Positions 44,861 through 57,400 of a stretch of 64,000 nt of DNA are shown here, piece after piece. The position numbers were made by a program, and so were the translations under genes. Every line of letters starts with the position of its first letter. Position 1 is the stretch's first letter. The notes under the pieces are model-generated. The model saw nothing but the letters and a program-made list of their open reading frames with translations. It was not told the origin of the DNA and did no database searches. The stretch is from positions 837,001 to 901,000 of the forward strand of contig CM061251.1 in NCBI GenBank assembly GCA_022605425.2. Direction: 5' to 3'. This stretch comes from Hamiltosporidium tvaerminnensis (taxonomy: Eukaryota > Microsporidia > Dubosqiidae).

Positions 44861-46344
44861 TACAATAAATTCCCTAATTAAATAAAATCAATTTATAAAT
44901 ATCTTTCAGATTTCTAATTCATTTTAATAAAAGAAATTTTTTATATCGAACAGCATTGTTTAAAAATTTCCTGTCATTATGATACACAGAAACGTTGTTA
45001 TTTACCGAAATTTCAGAAAGAAGATTTAAAAATGATATAATTTGTAAGTATATAAAAACAATTTTTTATGTACTATATTGTACGATGTCTTTTAAAATAA
45101 TATATCATATTACAAAGTTATATTTTTTCTAATTATTTTAGAGTAAACAATATATCAAATATATAAATTTCCGTACAACATCTAAAATAATTATAAAAAG
45201 TCATATTTCGGCTTTCGATCCAATCAAATTCGCATAAATACATACTTTTTGTTATAATAAAGCTAAAAATCTACTTACATATTTCCTATTGATAGATTTT
45301 ATTTGCTAATTAAAATTAGGTTGAAGTTTCCTCCGAAACAACTGAAATATAAAATACAGTACTAGATAGTATATTATAGATTTTTATAGTAACATAAAAA
45401 AATTCTGTTCTATTTTCACTAATTATTTAAGTTTAATTGACTTTTTTTTTTAAAATATAAGAATTGTTCATACTATGATGTGAATTCGTACTAAATTTAA
45501 AAATTTATAAATCAAAAATATATTGTTTCGTTAAAAAGATATAGTAAAAGCTTTTAAATATTCCATATAATCTGTATAAAACAAAATTACCCAAAAAACT
45601 ACCAAAATTAACTTAAATCTAGCCGTATGAATAAATAACACAATTAAAAACATATGGAAAGATATAAAAATATTCATTATATACCGAATCTTATATGCGA
45701 ACTTCATTTACAAAAAGAGTTATTAATTTTTTAGTTAAACATACAAATTAATCTGCAAAACAAAGTTTATGGATATATAAACAACAAATCTATTAGACTA
45801 CCAACCCAAATCGAAATATTTATAACTATGGTGACATTCTTCTATTTATCTAGAGTATTAGTATGTTTATAGATTTTATTAAAGAATAATTTGAATTTAG
45901 AATTTTTTTATTATCATATGAAATGTTACAAAGAGAATTTTTAAACAAATATACCAATATCCTTTTCTCATTAAATCGAAAGCAATTGAAATTTAGAAAA
46001 AAAAAATTGTTACAAGGTTACCGTAATATCTAAGCTATGAAAGAAAATAATGATATATCAAAAAATAATTGTAAGATCAAATACTATGTAATGCAGACCG
46101 ATAAGAAATGATATAGAGGAAATGTATAGGAAACCTAATACGGCTGAATAAGAAATATATTTTTAACCTATTTCTACTCACACATCTGAAAAATATACTT
46201 CTTGAAAGAGAAAAATTAAACATATCATTCCTTTATTTATATTTCTATTATCTCTATATTATACCTCTCTTTTATTTTTTTTATTATTAGATCTAAAAGA
46301 TTTTAATTTCATTCAAATGAAATTTAAAAGGGTTTGGAAAAGAG
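44861..46344. other. non-coding spacer between the two LINE clusters
   Basis: AT-rich. No gene or recognised element was seen, although old LINE sequence cannot be excluded. Confidence 0.45.
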
Positions 46345-46504
46345 AATTCTATTTAAATAGTAAACTAATTAATTTAAAAATTAAATTAATTTTACACTGG
46401 CATCACTAAAATTAACACCCCTTTACTGGTATCTAAAACCAGTCACATGTTAAAGGGTCTTACACGTCCACATCATCACCATTTCTTGTAAAATTAGTAA
46501 ATAC

Positions 46505-46534
46505 GGCAGTATTGTCCCGTTAGGGCTCCCTGCC
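46505..46534 (-). other. conserved 3' hairpin, LINE copy D
   Basis: On the sense strand the outer stem is GGCAG/CTGCC (5 bp). The inner stem is CCC-TAAC-GGG. Confidence 0.7.
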
Positions 46535-47047
46535 TCTAGTAAGCATAAATTTTTAATTTGTAAAAAATTCTTGTGTTGAAAGAATCTGGCAAAAATTCTT
46601 TATTGTAAATTTGGGTTTATTTCAACCGCAGAAAAAAAATTAATTATTTCGTCCATTTCATCGCGTTTGTGGACTGGTCTGATAATTTCTAAAAATATTC
46701 CGAAGCTCATTCGGGTTTGTATTTTAAAATTGTGCTTTTTAATTGGTAAACTCTATCAAATATAAGTAGATTTAATTTGAGATTTTCCTTTTTGAGCTTT
46801 TCATATCTGATTTTGAAATTATCATTTGTATATCTTGATTCGACTGCTATTACTATAATTTTGTAGTTGCGCATATTTTTTGATTCGAATCTAGCATAAA
46901 AGTTTCCAATTATTGTATCATTATTTGTTCTAAATCTAATTGCTGCTGCGATCGCAGTCTTTCCGCGCGTTGTGTTATAATCTCAACTGGGAACAATGCG
47001 TATAAAATCTTACTCAGGGCCTTAAAGTATATTTTGAATAGGTATTT

Positions 47048-47496
47048 TCATATATCTTTTTGTATTCTATCTGCCGCTTGGTTAAATGTCTTGTTACATC
47101 CGAGTAATACTGCATGATAATCAATGTGCGGTCTTACGTATGCTATATAAGCTCTCAATTTTGATTGATACAGCTTATCATTTGACGTATATATGTTTCG
47201 CAGCATAGATTTATTGGTTATTGCTGCAGCTTTGGTCATTTTCTGACGAAAAATTTTGATCGTCACATTCACATCTGCACACCGGTTATTAAAGTAATAT
47301 CCGGGGTAATTAAGAGGGTTTTTTTCGTTATAATTGTATCATGTATAATTATTTCGTGTGCTTTTGCCGCGTTATAGAAGCACTTTTTAGGGTTTAAATT
47401 GTAATTATTTTCATCGGCATGTTTTAACACACCTTTAAGAATTTCTTGTATATTTTGTAAATTGTTATTGCAGATAATTATGTCATCTGAATACAT
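47048..47496 (-). pseudogene. LINE D, RT palm end and post-RT segment
   Basis: Two open pieces (47269-47496 and 47048-47272). The first has YSDDIIIC and NLNPKKCFYNAAKAHEI. The second has KLRAYIAYVRPHIDYHAVLL and AADRIQKDI. Confidence 0.8.
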
Positions 47497-48132
47497 GAAA
47501 ACGCTATCGCGTAGTGTTTCAGGGACCTAATCTATAATGCCATCTATGAAGATATTAAAGAGAGCAGGGGAGATTATACTCCCTTGGGGCAATCCTAGTG
47601 ATGCCTTTTTATATGTATTAAAGTCTTTTTCTGAGCTTATTGTGTATTCGTTATTTTCAATTAACGATGCTATCAAAATGTATCATTTAACCTAAAATTT
47701 TGATTTATTATTAATTTTTAATATAGGAATTTTCTGTCTACACAGTCGTAGGCTTTCTTCGTGTCAAGCGTTACACAGGTTAGTTCACCGTTACTATGTC
47801 TTAGTAGTGTATCAATCGTTAACGCGTGGTTTAAAATTGAATATTGTGGCCCAAATTTGGCTTGTTGTTTATGAAGTTTAGGAATAAAATTCAGAAAAAT
47901 TAATTTTTCAAATAGTTTTCTTGTCTTTTCTACAAGTGATATAGGGAGAAATTTAGGGGAAAATAAATTTTATTTAAATAATTTGACAAATTGAAAATTA
48001 AAACCACAAAAATATTTTTATATTCCAGAAAAACTCAATGGAGCAACACCCCCTCCTCACCTCTATTATAAGTTGACCGGGGTAGTCAACATATTACATA
48101 AAACTCCGATAATTTTAAAATTATAGAAATAT

Positions 48133-48162
48133 GGCAGTAATGTCCCTTTCGGGATCCCTGTC
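48133..48162 (-). other. conserved 3' hairpin, LINE copy E
   Basis: On the sense strand the inner stem is CCC-GAAA-GGG, capped by a GNRA-type tetraloop. The outer stem is GACAG/CTGCC with one mismatch. Confidence 0.7.
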
Positions 48163-48592
48163 GTAACTTTTCTTAATTTTTTTGAAGGTTTCTTGCAAGT
48201 TTATATTCTGGCAAATAAAAGGATATAGAAATATATAAATTTATTGAAAATGTTTCCGATTCCGTTGATTGCTTAAAAAATTTTCACATGGTTTTCAAAT
48301 AAAGTAAATTGTTATATTTTTCTTTTGTTATAAAAAATATTTAATTTTTCTCAAAGTTTCTAAAAAGGGGTTATTACGTATAGATATACTCATTTTGGTT
48401 TAAGTAATTAAACCAACTTTGGTTTTTCTTTTCTTTTCTCTCTTATTATTTTTGTTTTTAAGTTATAGAATATTTTCATATGAGTATATCTATTATTTTA
48501 TTTTATTTTTTTTTTAATTTTTTTTTTAATTTTCTTTCAAAGTTTGCTTAAACGTTTCTCACAACTCGGCCAAAAACTGTGGGTTAGTACCA

Positions 48593-49128
48593 TCAGCGGG
48601 CAATATTTTCCACTTGAAATAAGTTTAAAATTTCTGAGATTTCTTGTTTCTTCCTAAATGGACTCAAGATTCTTGTTATTTTTTCAAAATTGGCTTTGTT
48701 GCTATTTTGAAAATTATACTTTTTTAAAAGTTCAATTTCTTGGAAAATATCAAAATTAACCCTAAGATTTTCTTTATTCAGTTTCTTGAATCTTTCTTTG
48801 GCGTCCATATTAGGTAATTTTTTTCTAAATGTTTTAATACAGTTCTTGATATTTCTGATGTTCTTAGTGAATAGTCTAAGAAAGGCAAATCTTATTATTG
48901 TCTTTTTCATTTGTAGTATTCTCTCGCCAAGACTATATCTTAGTCTTTCAACTCTCTGATGAATGATTCTATCGGAAATAGCGCATAGATAATCTTGGAA
49001 GGGGTTCGGTAGTATATATTGTACATAAATTTAATAACACCTTTTTGTATCCGGTCTGCCGCAGTGTTAAAAGTTGTATTGTATCCTAAGAGTACCGCGT
49101 GATAATATATATGTGGACAAACGTACAT
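48593..49128 (-). pseudogene. LINE E, C-terminal domain
   Basis: The 48940-49128 piece has HIYYHAVLLGYNTTFNTAAD and YRTPSKIIYALFPIE. The 48593-48910 piece is basic (IKNCIKTFRKKLPNMDAKER) and shows the extreme C-terminus that is decayed in the other copies. Confidence 0.75.
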
Positions 49129-49637
49129 GTTAATGCACGTAGCTTTAGTTGTGGTAAGTTATGAAAGGAATCAAATTCGGATCTTTTAAATGCTCTGTTT
49201 ATAATAACCGCAGCCTTTATAGATTTTTTTCGTATGGTTTTTAAAGTCTCGTTTGTATCGGCACAGCGATTATTGAAATAAAACCCAAGATATTTAAGCG
49301 AGTTCTGTTTTTCAATTTTCTTTCCATATATAAATATGTTCAAATCTTTCGTTGCATTATAGAAGCATTTTTCGGGATTAAAAGTATATCTATTGAGTGC
49401 TGCATGTTTGCAAAGTCCGTCAATTATGGTATTTAGAGCCACCATGCATGTCGAGTAGATGACTATATCATCCGCGTATAGGAAAATATGATATCTGTAT
49501 TTTTTCGGAATATAAGAAATAATGTCGTTTATGAAGATATTAAACAGTATAGGAGAGATAATACTTCCCTGAGGTAAACCCAGGGCAGCCGTTTTGAATT
49601 TTATATTACCAGTACTTTTCTGACTTAGGGCGAACAC
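49086..49637 (-). pseudogene. LINE E, reverse transcriptase C-terminal half
   Basis: A 183-codon open piece with GLPQGSIISPILFNIFINDI (motif B), FLYADDIVIY (motif C), FNPEKCFYNATK (motif D) and NSLKYLGFYFNNRCADTNET. Motif A is missing because of 5' truncation. Confidence 0.85.
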
Positions 49638-49645
49638 ATTTATTT

Positions 49646-49912
49646 AAACAGAAATCAGCTTTTCCATAGACATATACAATATCTGATTTTGATTTGAAGT
49701 TTAAAAGGATAGAGTCAGATACACAAGAGCAAGTTAGGTTGGTAAGATAGGGATAAATAGAGAATTCGAAATATATTTAGTTCATATAGAAGAGGCCCTG
49801 TTGTGTTATAAGTTTTTAAATTCTAAAAATGCTTGCTTTATATACATTCTTATAAAAAATATTCCATCTAAATAGGCAATATTGTCCCGTTATCGAGCTC
49901 ATTACCTTAGAG
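49646..49912 (-). mobile_element. LINE fragment F, 3' end only
   Basis: A solo 3' tail of the same family with the hairpin at 49875-49906. No coding part was found to its right, so it is either a severely truncated insertion or a copy whose coding part has decayed beyond recognition. Confidence 0.6.
49875..49906 (-). other. conserved 3' hairpin, LINE fragment F
   Basis: On the sense strand the outer stem is GGTAAT/ATTGCC (6 bp, one G-U type pair). Position 5 has changed from G-C (copy D) to A-T on both sides, a compensatory change. Confidence 0.6.
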
Positions 49913-51250
49913 ATACTGTAAAACAGGTATTGACGTTGATAAGATTATATATCAACATTTTCATAAGCGAAAAATTCACTTATTAAGTAAAGTCGACTGT
50001 TTTACCAGATCGAACGAGTTAGTTGTTTACTACCATATGTATTTATGTCCCGACTTATGCACATAATCTTACATGAGCCCTTTAACAAACCATATCAGCG
50101 TAGATAGTAAGAGTAAAAGTACATTCAGCTGCGAATATCAAAGTAAGAACGAAATCGTTCCGTATTTGTGGCATGTGTTTCATTGCTTCTACATAAGTAT
50201 GGTGAAAAAGAAATATGTCAGGAAATCGGAGGATTACTACTAAGAGATAGATAATCCCATACCCATAGACAAAGTAAGAGTACCACAGTAGAAGATGCCA
50301 CAATATTAAAAATTTAACTATATTTATAGTTTTATATTTTTAATATTCAATCATCTTTCTTTATTTATTTTAAGTAGACAAATCGAAATTTTGATGTATA
50401 ATCTCTAACCAACAGACACAATCATCGAAAGTTAATTTTTTGAATTATAACTACTTGTTTCCATTAATTATAAGACTAAGTTTAAATCCTTTTGCTTTGA
50501 TATCCATCTAAAAATATATTTAGATCTCAAAGTGATATTAATATCTTGTAATTCCCACTAGTATAGGTATTTGTTCATTATGTAAAGACTTGTTCTTAGC
50601 TTTATATCTAATTGGCAAAGTAAATATTAGAAATGATTTAAATTAATTTAGCTTAAGTGAAATATATTTATTAAAGATTCATTAAATCTTTATACCAAAT
50701 TAAAATATTATGGATCGAAATTGTTTTTCGTGTGAATCCGTAATGATTCATAAGAAAGTCAAGATCAAAAAAACCAAAAAACATTAATCCAAACATTTAT
50801 AAAATGTTGTAAAATTGTATTTGAACAAGGTAGATAAATTAAAAATATTGAAATTAACAAATAATTAAATAAAAACAGATAATGAAATGTAGTTTGCATT
50901 TTGAAGTAGTATAATAAGAACAATATTATCAGTTCGAGACATATTAATGTACTATACAATTTATTTAAATTTAATTCTTTAGATAATTAGAGTAAAATAT
51001 TAAATAAGTCTAATAACAAATATAAAATAATGGAAAGCTAAGTAATATCGTTACAAATATAAAAATTATGTTTTAAATTGGTCGAATATGAGTTAATAGT
51101 AGAAAAGGAAATTTTTATATGAATATATTGAAATGAATCAAATATAAAGATTCTCTAATATAGATTTTAGGATTTAGCGAGAATAACTTACTTCTGTATA
51201 AATCTAAATAAAAGTATTTTATTTCAACAAAGTCAATAGTATCACACTTC
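49913..51250. other. non-coding desert
   Basis: No gene, RNA or recognised repeat was seen. Confidence 0.5.
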
Positions 51251-51955
51251 TAAAAATTCTCTTAAAAGTATTATACATGATATTTAAATACTCTTTCAGA
51301 TTTATATCATTCTTTAAATTAGAATTGTATTCTTTATAAGCAACAAAAACAATATATTTATAATAGAAGCTATAACTGTAAATAAATTGAAGAAAGGTAA
51401 ATAGTATAAGGTTATATAGGAATCCAAAGTTATGTATGAATACCCTATATGATCAAATTTTCATTCAGTATATTGAAGGCTTTTGAAAACATGTTCTCAA
51501 AATTTAATACGGCCATATTTAGGTCAAACACAACGTATTATGGCCAAGATTAAAAAATATTATTTTAAGATACTCAGTTAAGGTTTGAATAGTTAAAATG
51601 TTCTAAATGACCATAAAAAAGCAAGCAATACCTTACACTCAAAAACTTCTAATTATAGTAAATTTTATAAGTTTATTAGACTTAACACTCAAAAATCATA
51701 GAAGAAGAGAAAATACTATATTATATATTCAATAACAACACATTTATACGAATCAATGAATTTAACTGTAAATGAATATTAAATTAGCATAAAATTAATA
51801 AATTACATCAAAGTATAGTAAAATCATAATTTATTTAGAACTAAGTATTACTTTACTAAAACAAGACAAGATTAAAGTAGCCAGAGTTGTTTTATAATTA
51901 GAAAAACTGCGCATGAGCAACAAGTATAACTTGGTAAAGGAATAACAAAAGAAAT
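51251..51955 (+). repeat. diverged ~700-bp dispersed repeat, copy 1
   Basis: Colinear with 63148-63840. Shared blocks in order include TACGTATGAATAC/TATGTATGAATAC, GACCAAGATTAAAAAATATT (GGCC... here), ATGACCATAAAAAA, ATTATAGTAAATTTTATAAG and TTGTTTTATAA.TAGAAAAAC. It has no coding capacity and the strand is arbitrary. The family is unknown. Confidence 0.7.
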
Positions 51956-54293
51956 GTATAAAAATAATAGGAACAATTTAAAACAGAAAATTGGACTAAA
52001 AAAACATGAAATATGAAAAAAAGCAATTAAAAATAGAATTAAAATAAATTTTATCTTAACCGACTCTATACAAGTGAAAATTCTAAACTAAGAAAACATA
52101 AATAAAATAAATGCTTAACTAAAATTTTCCACGTAAAAGAATTAAAAGTTCGATAATTGTAAATGAAATTTGAAATGGTACAATTTTTTATGCAAAAAAG
52201 AAATATTTTATCTTAGCCGCTATAAAAAATACTAATTTCATATAGAACATAAAATATGAAATATATACTAGTTTATATTACAGAAAAGACTCTACAGATT
52301 TTATACAATATAAACTTAAGTTACAAAAAAGCAACTGAAATCTACCACTAGTGATGTAAAATAACGAGTTAACCAATATAAATAAATTTTCCTATAATAT
52401 AAAGCCAACATCATACAGTTAAACTTAAAAAATATATGATAACAACAAGTAAATTATTTTAAGTAAGTAATAAACATACAAATCAAGCGTTTAATATGTT
52501 ATAAAATTCAAACTATAAAAATTTATAGCATAATACAGAAGAAGTGACAAACGTATTAAAAAAATGTATAAAAAACCTACTAAAGTTTATATCCCAAAAA
52601 TATGTACTTAGTGAAAATACATAGTATTCCAAATAATATTTTTTAATGAAACATCTAAATTTTATCTTTTTTAGTAAAATTATTGTGTAATGAATTGAAT
52701 CGAACAACCAAGCACTGTTTATTTTCGTTATTAATATCACATTTTACAGCCTTAAAATTGTATACTCCTGAAACTCCGTAGAAAAATAAAATGTAATACA
52801 AATCTAAGTGAGAAAAGTATTTGGTCTAAATAAAAACCGTATAGTTTTATAAGAAATGATATGTTATTCTAGGTGAATTATAAATTGCATTGTAAACTAA
52901 AAGAAACTATGGATATTTAAATTAAAAACAATAGTTCAGTTCGATAAGATTTATTTCATTAAAAAATTAATACCACGATGAATCGTACAATACAAACCTT
53001 TCAACATCAGAATCAGTTTTTTATGATGAACTAATATAATATAAAACAAATACTACCCTAAACAAAAATAAGCGGTAAATTAAAATATCAAAACAATATT
53101 ACAAATTTATAATAACAGACTATCTCGGTTATGAAAAAACTATATTTCCGATATACCACGCCATAAGATTGATTAAAACACTTACATTCTTTTTACACAG
53201 AGGCTAGTATGGATTTTTTTAACGACATTCAGACAGTGTTAGGTTTAAAATATGTGACGGACCTCCTCCACACTATCTGTACCACTTACGATACCCATTC
53301 TAAGGCTTTCATTTATAAGGTATATAGCAACTATTATATAGAAAAGTGGTTTAATTAGCGTTTGCCCATATCTGTTACTAAATTTTGATTGTAGGTAGAA
53401 CACAGCTCGAACTTAACTTTTCGAAATTATGCAGAATTTTCACTTACTCTATTTACTCCGAAGCCAATAAATGCTAGCTTAAATATATTTTGATGACTAA
53501 CACAGACCTACTTAGACAATGCAATATCATAACAAGAGTATAACATGTTAAATCGCTTCACAGTTTTAAAATTATTTAATTTCTATCTCTTTACGGTAAG
53601 TCTTAAACCTCAGATATAGATGAATAAGTCTCTATCTTTTTACATAGCGATTAACCACAAGTTTAATTGATGTCTTCAATCTAGCCACGTAAAAAACCAC
53701 AAAATATTTTATAGAAAACTTTTCGAGTTTAGAGATCTTTTTTTTTAATAAGAACAGCCATGGAACCCTAAAAATATAGTGTAGTGTTTTACGAACTAAA
53801 AGATCAAACAATGAATTCACTCATACCCTTCATCTTTCATTTTCCAGTAAAACAAACTTAATGTGGTTACCGCTCTCCACTATGGCCTTAGCAATTAGAA
53901 AAAAAATCAATTTTAACATAAACCAGTTACTTTTAAATTCAATCAAACTAATCCACCTCTCTTTTTAAATAAATTTGCACTTAATATTTTTTAAAAAGTA
54001 TGCCTCTTTATGAAATATGTTCAAATCATTTCTTCTGAATAAAATTATTTTTATATCTGAATAAATAAAAGAATACAAACTAGTATGTGATTCAGAATGA
54101 TAGCAAGATCAAACAGAGTAATATATTCTCTTTTTTTAGAGGCTGATATTTTTTGTATTCACAAATTTTCTTACATCATAAAACACTTTTTTAAATGATA
54201 AAATAGGAAAGACATACAAAAATCGAATGCTTTATTGCGATTTCAATTAGCAAAATAATTTAGAATATTTTTTTAACCTTCATCATTTTTCTG

Positions 54294-54451
54294 TATGTAG
54301 AATTTAGCAAGATCTTAGGTATAGGGACAAATTTTCTGATGTTTTTTTTTAATCAAATTTAAAATAAAAAAAATCATAGAACTTCGGCGAAACTTAAATT
54401 CATTCTCATGAAATTTGTTCATAAACTTAAGGTCTTGCTAAATCCTACATA
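54294..54451. repeat. imperfect 42-bp inverted repeat with 74-bp loop
   Basis: The arms are 54294-54335 and 54410-54451. They match at about 35 of 42 positions, sharing ATTTAGCAAGA and ACAAATTT. The loop is AT-rich. Confidence 0.7.
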
Positions 54452-57400
54452 ATTTGAAAAGTAGGATTTATAAATTAATTTTATAATTAATGATCTAATT
54501 TAAGAAAAGGAAACTTAGAAGGACAAGAGTATTATATTACTAAGTTTTTCTGATTTTATTACAACATTGAGGTTATAAAAGCGGAAAAACAGATGTGGGT
54601 CTTTGAAGCTGTAATATAAAAGAAACAAAAATATTTTTTAACTTTAAGAAAATTATAGTCAAAAGAGTTATGATCCTTATAATGAAAATTATTAATTATT
54701 TTTGTTAATAGCAGTGTATTGATAAGAATTATGAAGGAAAGCTTCGGTATCATTTTCTTTTTTTTATCTATAGCTAAGATTTCTATTCCAAATACACTAA
54801 CTTATAAGGTTTTCAAATCACAGTTTAAAATCGGATAAGGGTCTACTACCAAGAGAATATAATTTTTTTAAAATTTATTTCATTTCAAAAGAAAAAAAAG
54901 TGATATTCCGAATCTTTGTAATAAAATAATTTTAAAATATTATCAGATAATGATATTTAAAGTGTCTTTAACCTTCATAATTATATATTCATCTATAAAC
55001 AGTAAAACATGGTTGCAAAAAAAAAATATTTTAAGATTTTTAGGATTATTCTTAAATTTTTCTAGCGTATATTAGATTTTTTACGTTTTAAAGTACTACC
55101 AAAACCAAAACATATTTTTAAAAAATACTAATATTCTGTAAGAATTCAACATATATGCTGAATAATATTTGTAGGTTTTCAAAATGCAAAATTCGAATGG
55201 CATCTATTCTATTTACATATTAGATGTGAAAATTTTTTTATTTCTATGCAAAAAAAACAAACCCTAATATTGCAGTATAATAATTCGGATTTCCAGAATA
55301 ATAGGCCTTCTATATTTGAAAATATTCTTAAGTTTGAAATAATTGATACACAGATACTATTACCAGGCGTTTATAATTAACAATTTTTTTTTGAATAAAG
55401 ATAATTCTAATTCAAAGTACGTTTAGATTATCAAAATATTGGTAAAAAATTTTTGTGCGTTGAGATGCATTTCCTATCTTCGAAAAAATACATAAGATTT
55501 TCATTCATGTACCTTGAACTTAAAGATATACATTCTTTTCATAAAAAATTTGTTTTAAAATAGTTTAAGAAAATATTTCAAAATTAATAGCTAGAAATGC
55601 AACATAATAAAAGTTATATTTGAAGCTAAATATGCGAAATATATTTAATTGTCATTCGGATTATAACCACATTAAAATGCTTCAAATTGACTAGTTATTA
55701 TTTGGTCATTTATTTTGGCGAGAAAAAGCTGTTGGAAACTATATATTTCTACAATACGCAGAATAAAGCCGTTTGAAGTTTACAAAACACCTTATTTGAT
55801 TAAAACAGGTGATTTATTATGTTTCGAAAAAAACTAAAAAATAACGATTATTTCTCGTTCGATGTATGTCTAATAGAATTTTAGTTCCAATACTGAAGAT
55901 ATATACTGTTAAAGACATAGAAAATAAATATATAGGCTAAAAAAAATTTAAATTATCGAAAAAGTTATTTTTCCATTCGGTATAAATATTCAAATAAAAT
56001 TTTTTTAGAAATTTCCTTTACACCTTTTTACAGAGTTTTAACCCTGTGATTTCGATTAAAAATTTCCCTTCTCTAAATATTGGAATAAAAAAATGGTGAC
56101 AATTGTTTAGATAAGCTGGAATCTTGAAATAAAAAGAATGAGCTTTGTCCGTCAGTTAGTTTTCGACCCGGGATATTTTTAAATTAATTCCAACGATGTT
56201 AAATATTTTTAGATTTGATTATGATATAAAAATAGAAAAGCAAAGTTGCGATTTTTACAAAGATTGCAAAACTTTCTAATTCATGAGCCTTGCAAAAATT
56301 TTGTTTATTGCTATTTTGATTTATTTTGTGGCAAAAAGAAATTTTAGGAAAACAAATAAATGAATCTACAAGAGCTTAACATATGTAAAAAAATCCGAAC
56401 CTTTTACTAATTTTCAAGAAAACTAGGACACATTAACATAAATTTATAAGCAAAACTTTTTTGATTCTTAGCATTCTTGCTATTTCTTCTTTTCTCATCA
56501 GTGTTTTGGTTTTTAATGTCAAAAAGCATCACTAGGTGAATCATTTTTTTTGATCCGTATTAGAGTTTCAGAAAAGACTACATGTCTAAATTAGTTGTTT
56601 CCGTATAATTTAAAGGTACAGATTAATATAATAAGGTACTGCCGTTTACGTGCTAAACAAATGCAAAATTAAAATTCTTATATATTGTAAAGTCTAATGA
56701 TATAATATTTGATATCTTGATTGTATTAAAAAAAATTATTTTAAGTTTAAAATCGCACGATTTACAAATTTCCTTTTAAATTTGAAATACTATTTAAGAG
56801 TTTATTAAAACACTGAAAACATCAGAATGTACCTTTTCGAGAAAAAGTATTAAATAGTATCACCAAAAATGATTTCCAACGCCGGTAATTTTGGTTGACA
56901 GTATCTATACACATAAGAGATACAAATTTCTTAACCAAGCCAATAATTGACTGTAAAGAAACATATTAGAACATTTTTGATTACTTTCTTGTACTTGCAT
57001 TCTTTAATAATCTCATCTAAATAAATATTAAATCATTTAAAGTAGGTTTCTTCGTTGCCTTTTTAGTTTGTTTAAGTTTTTCGTAAGAAAAAAACAAGGT
57101 AAGCATATAATGCAAATATTAGCAGAATTCTAGTATAGCACTACATTTTAAAGACTATATAAACTTAAGCTTAAATCTAAAATCTTGGTACATAATTTTC
57201 GAAATGTTTCATAGAAGTTTAAGGGGAATTTGATATGCATCTCCAAGAAGTAATTCTTACTCACTAGTCTTTTATTTTTAAATGCAGTCATACTTCTTCA
57301 AAAAAAAACATATAAAGTATTTTTAATTGTAATTTTCTGAATGGTGAGTCTATTTATGTACAAGCTAGAAATATACAAGGCATATCTTGCGCTGATCAAT

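Larger units (their letters stand above)
46345..47955 (-). mobile_element. LINE copy D, 5'-truncated in the RT
   Basis: A minus-strand copy starting inside the RT at PISLVEKTRKLFEKLIFL and ending in a 3' tail with the best hairpin (46505-46534). RT parts include LDTKKAYDCVDR, GLPQGSIISPALFN-like text, and MYSDDIIIC (YSDD) after a shift. The C-terminus has KLRAYIAYVRPHIDYHAVLLG. Its 5' end abuts the 3' tail of copy E. Confidence 0.85.
47956..49645 (-). mobile_element. LINE copy E, 5'-truncated in the RT
   Basis: A minus-strand copy beginning just before RT motif B and running to a hairpin at 48133-48162 and an AT-rich tail. The RT end (49086-49637), C-terminal segment (48940-49128) and basic C-terminal domain (48593-48910) are each open and separated by shifts. 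Its left end touches the 5' end of copy D and its right end the 3' tail of fragment F. Confidence 0.85.
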
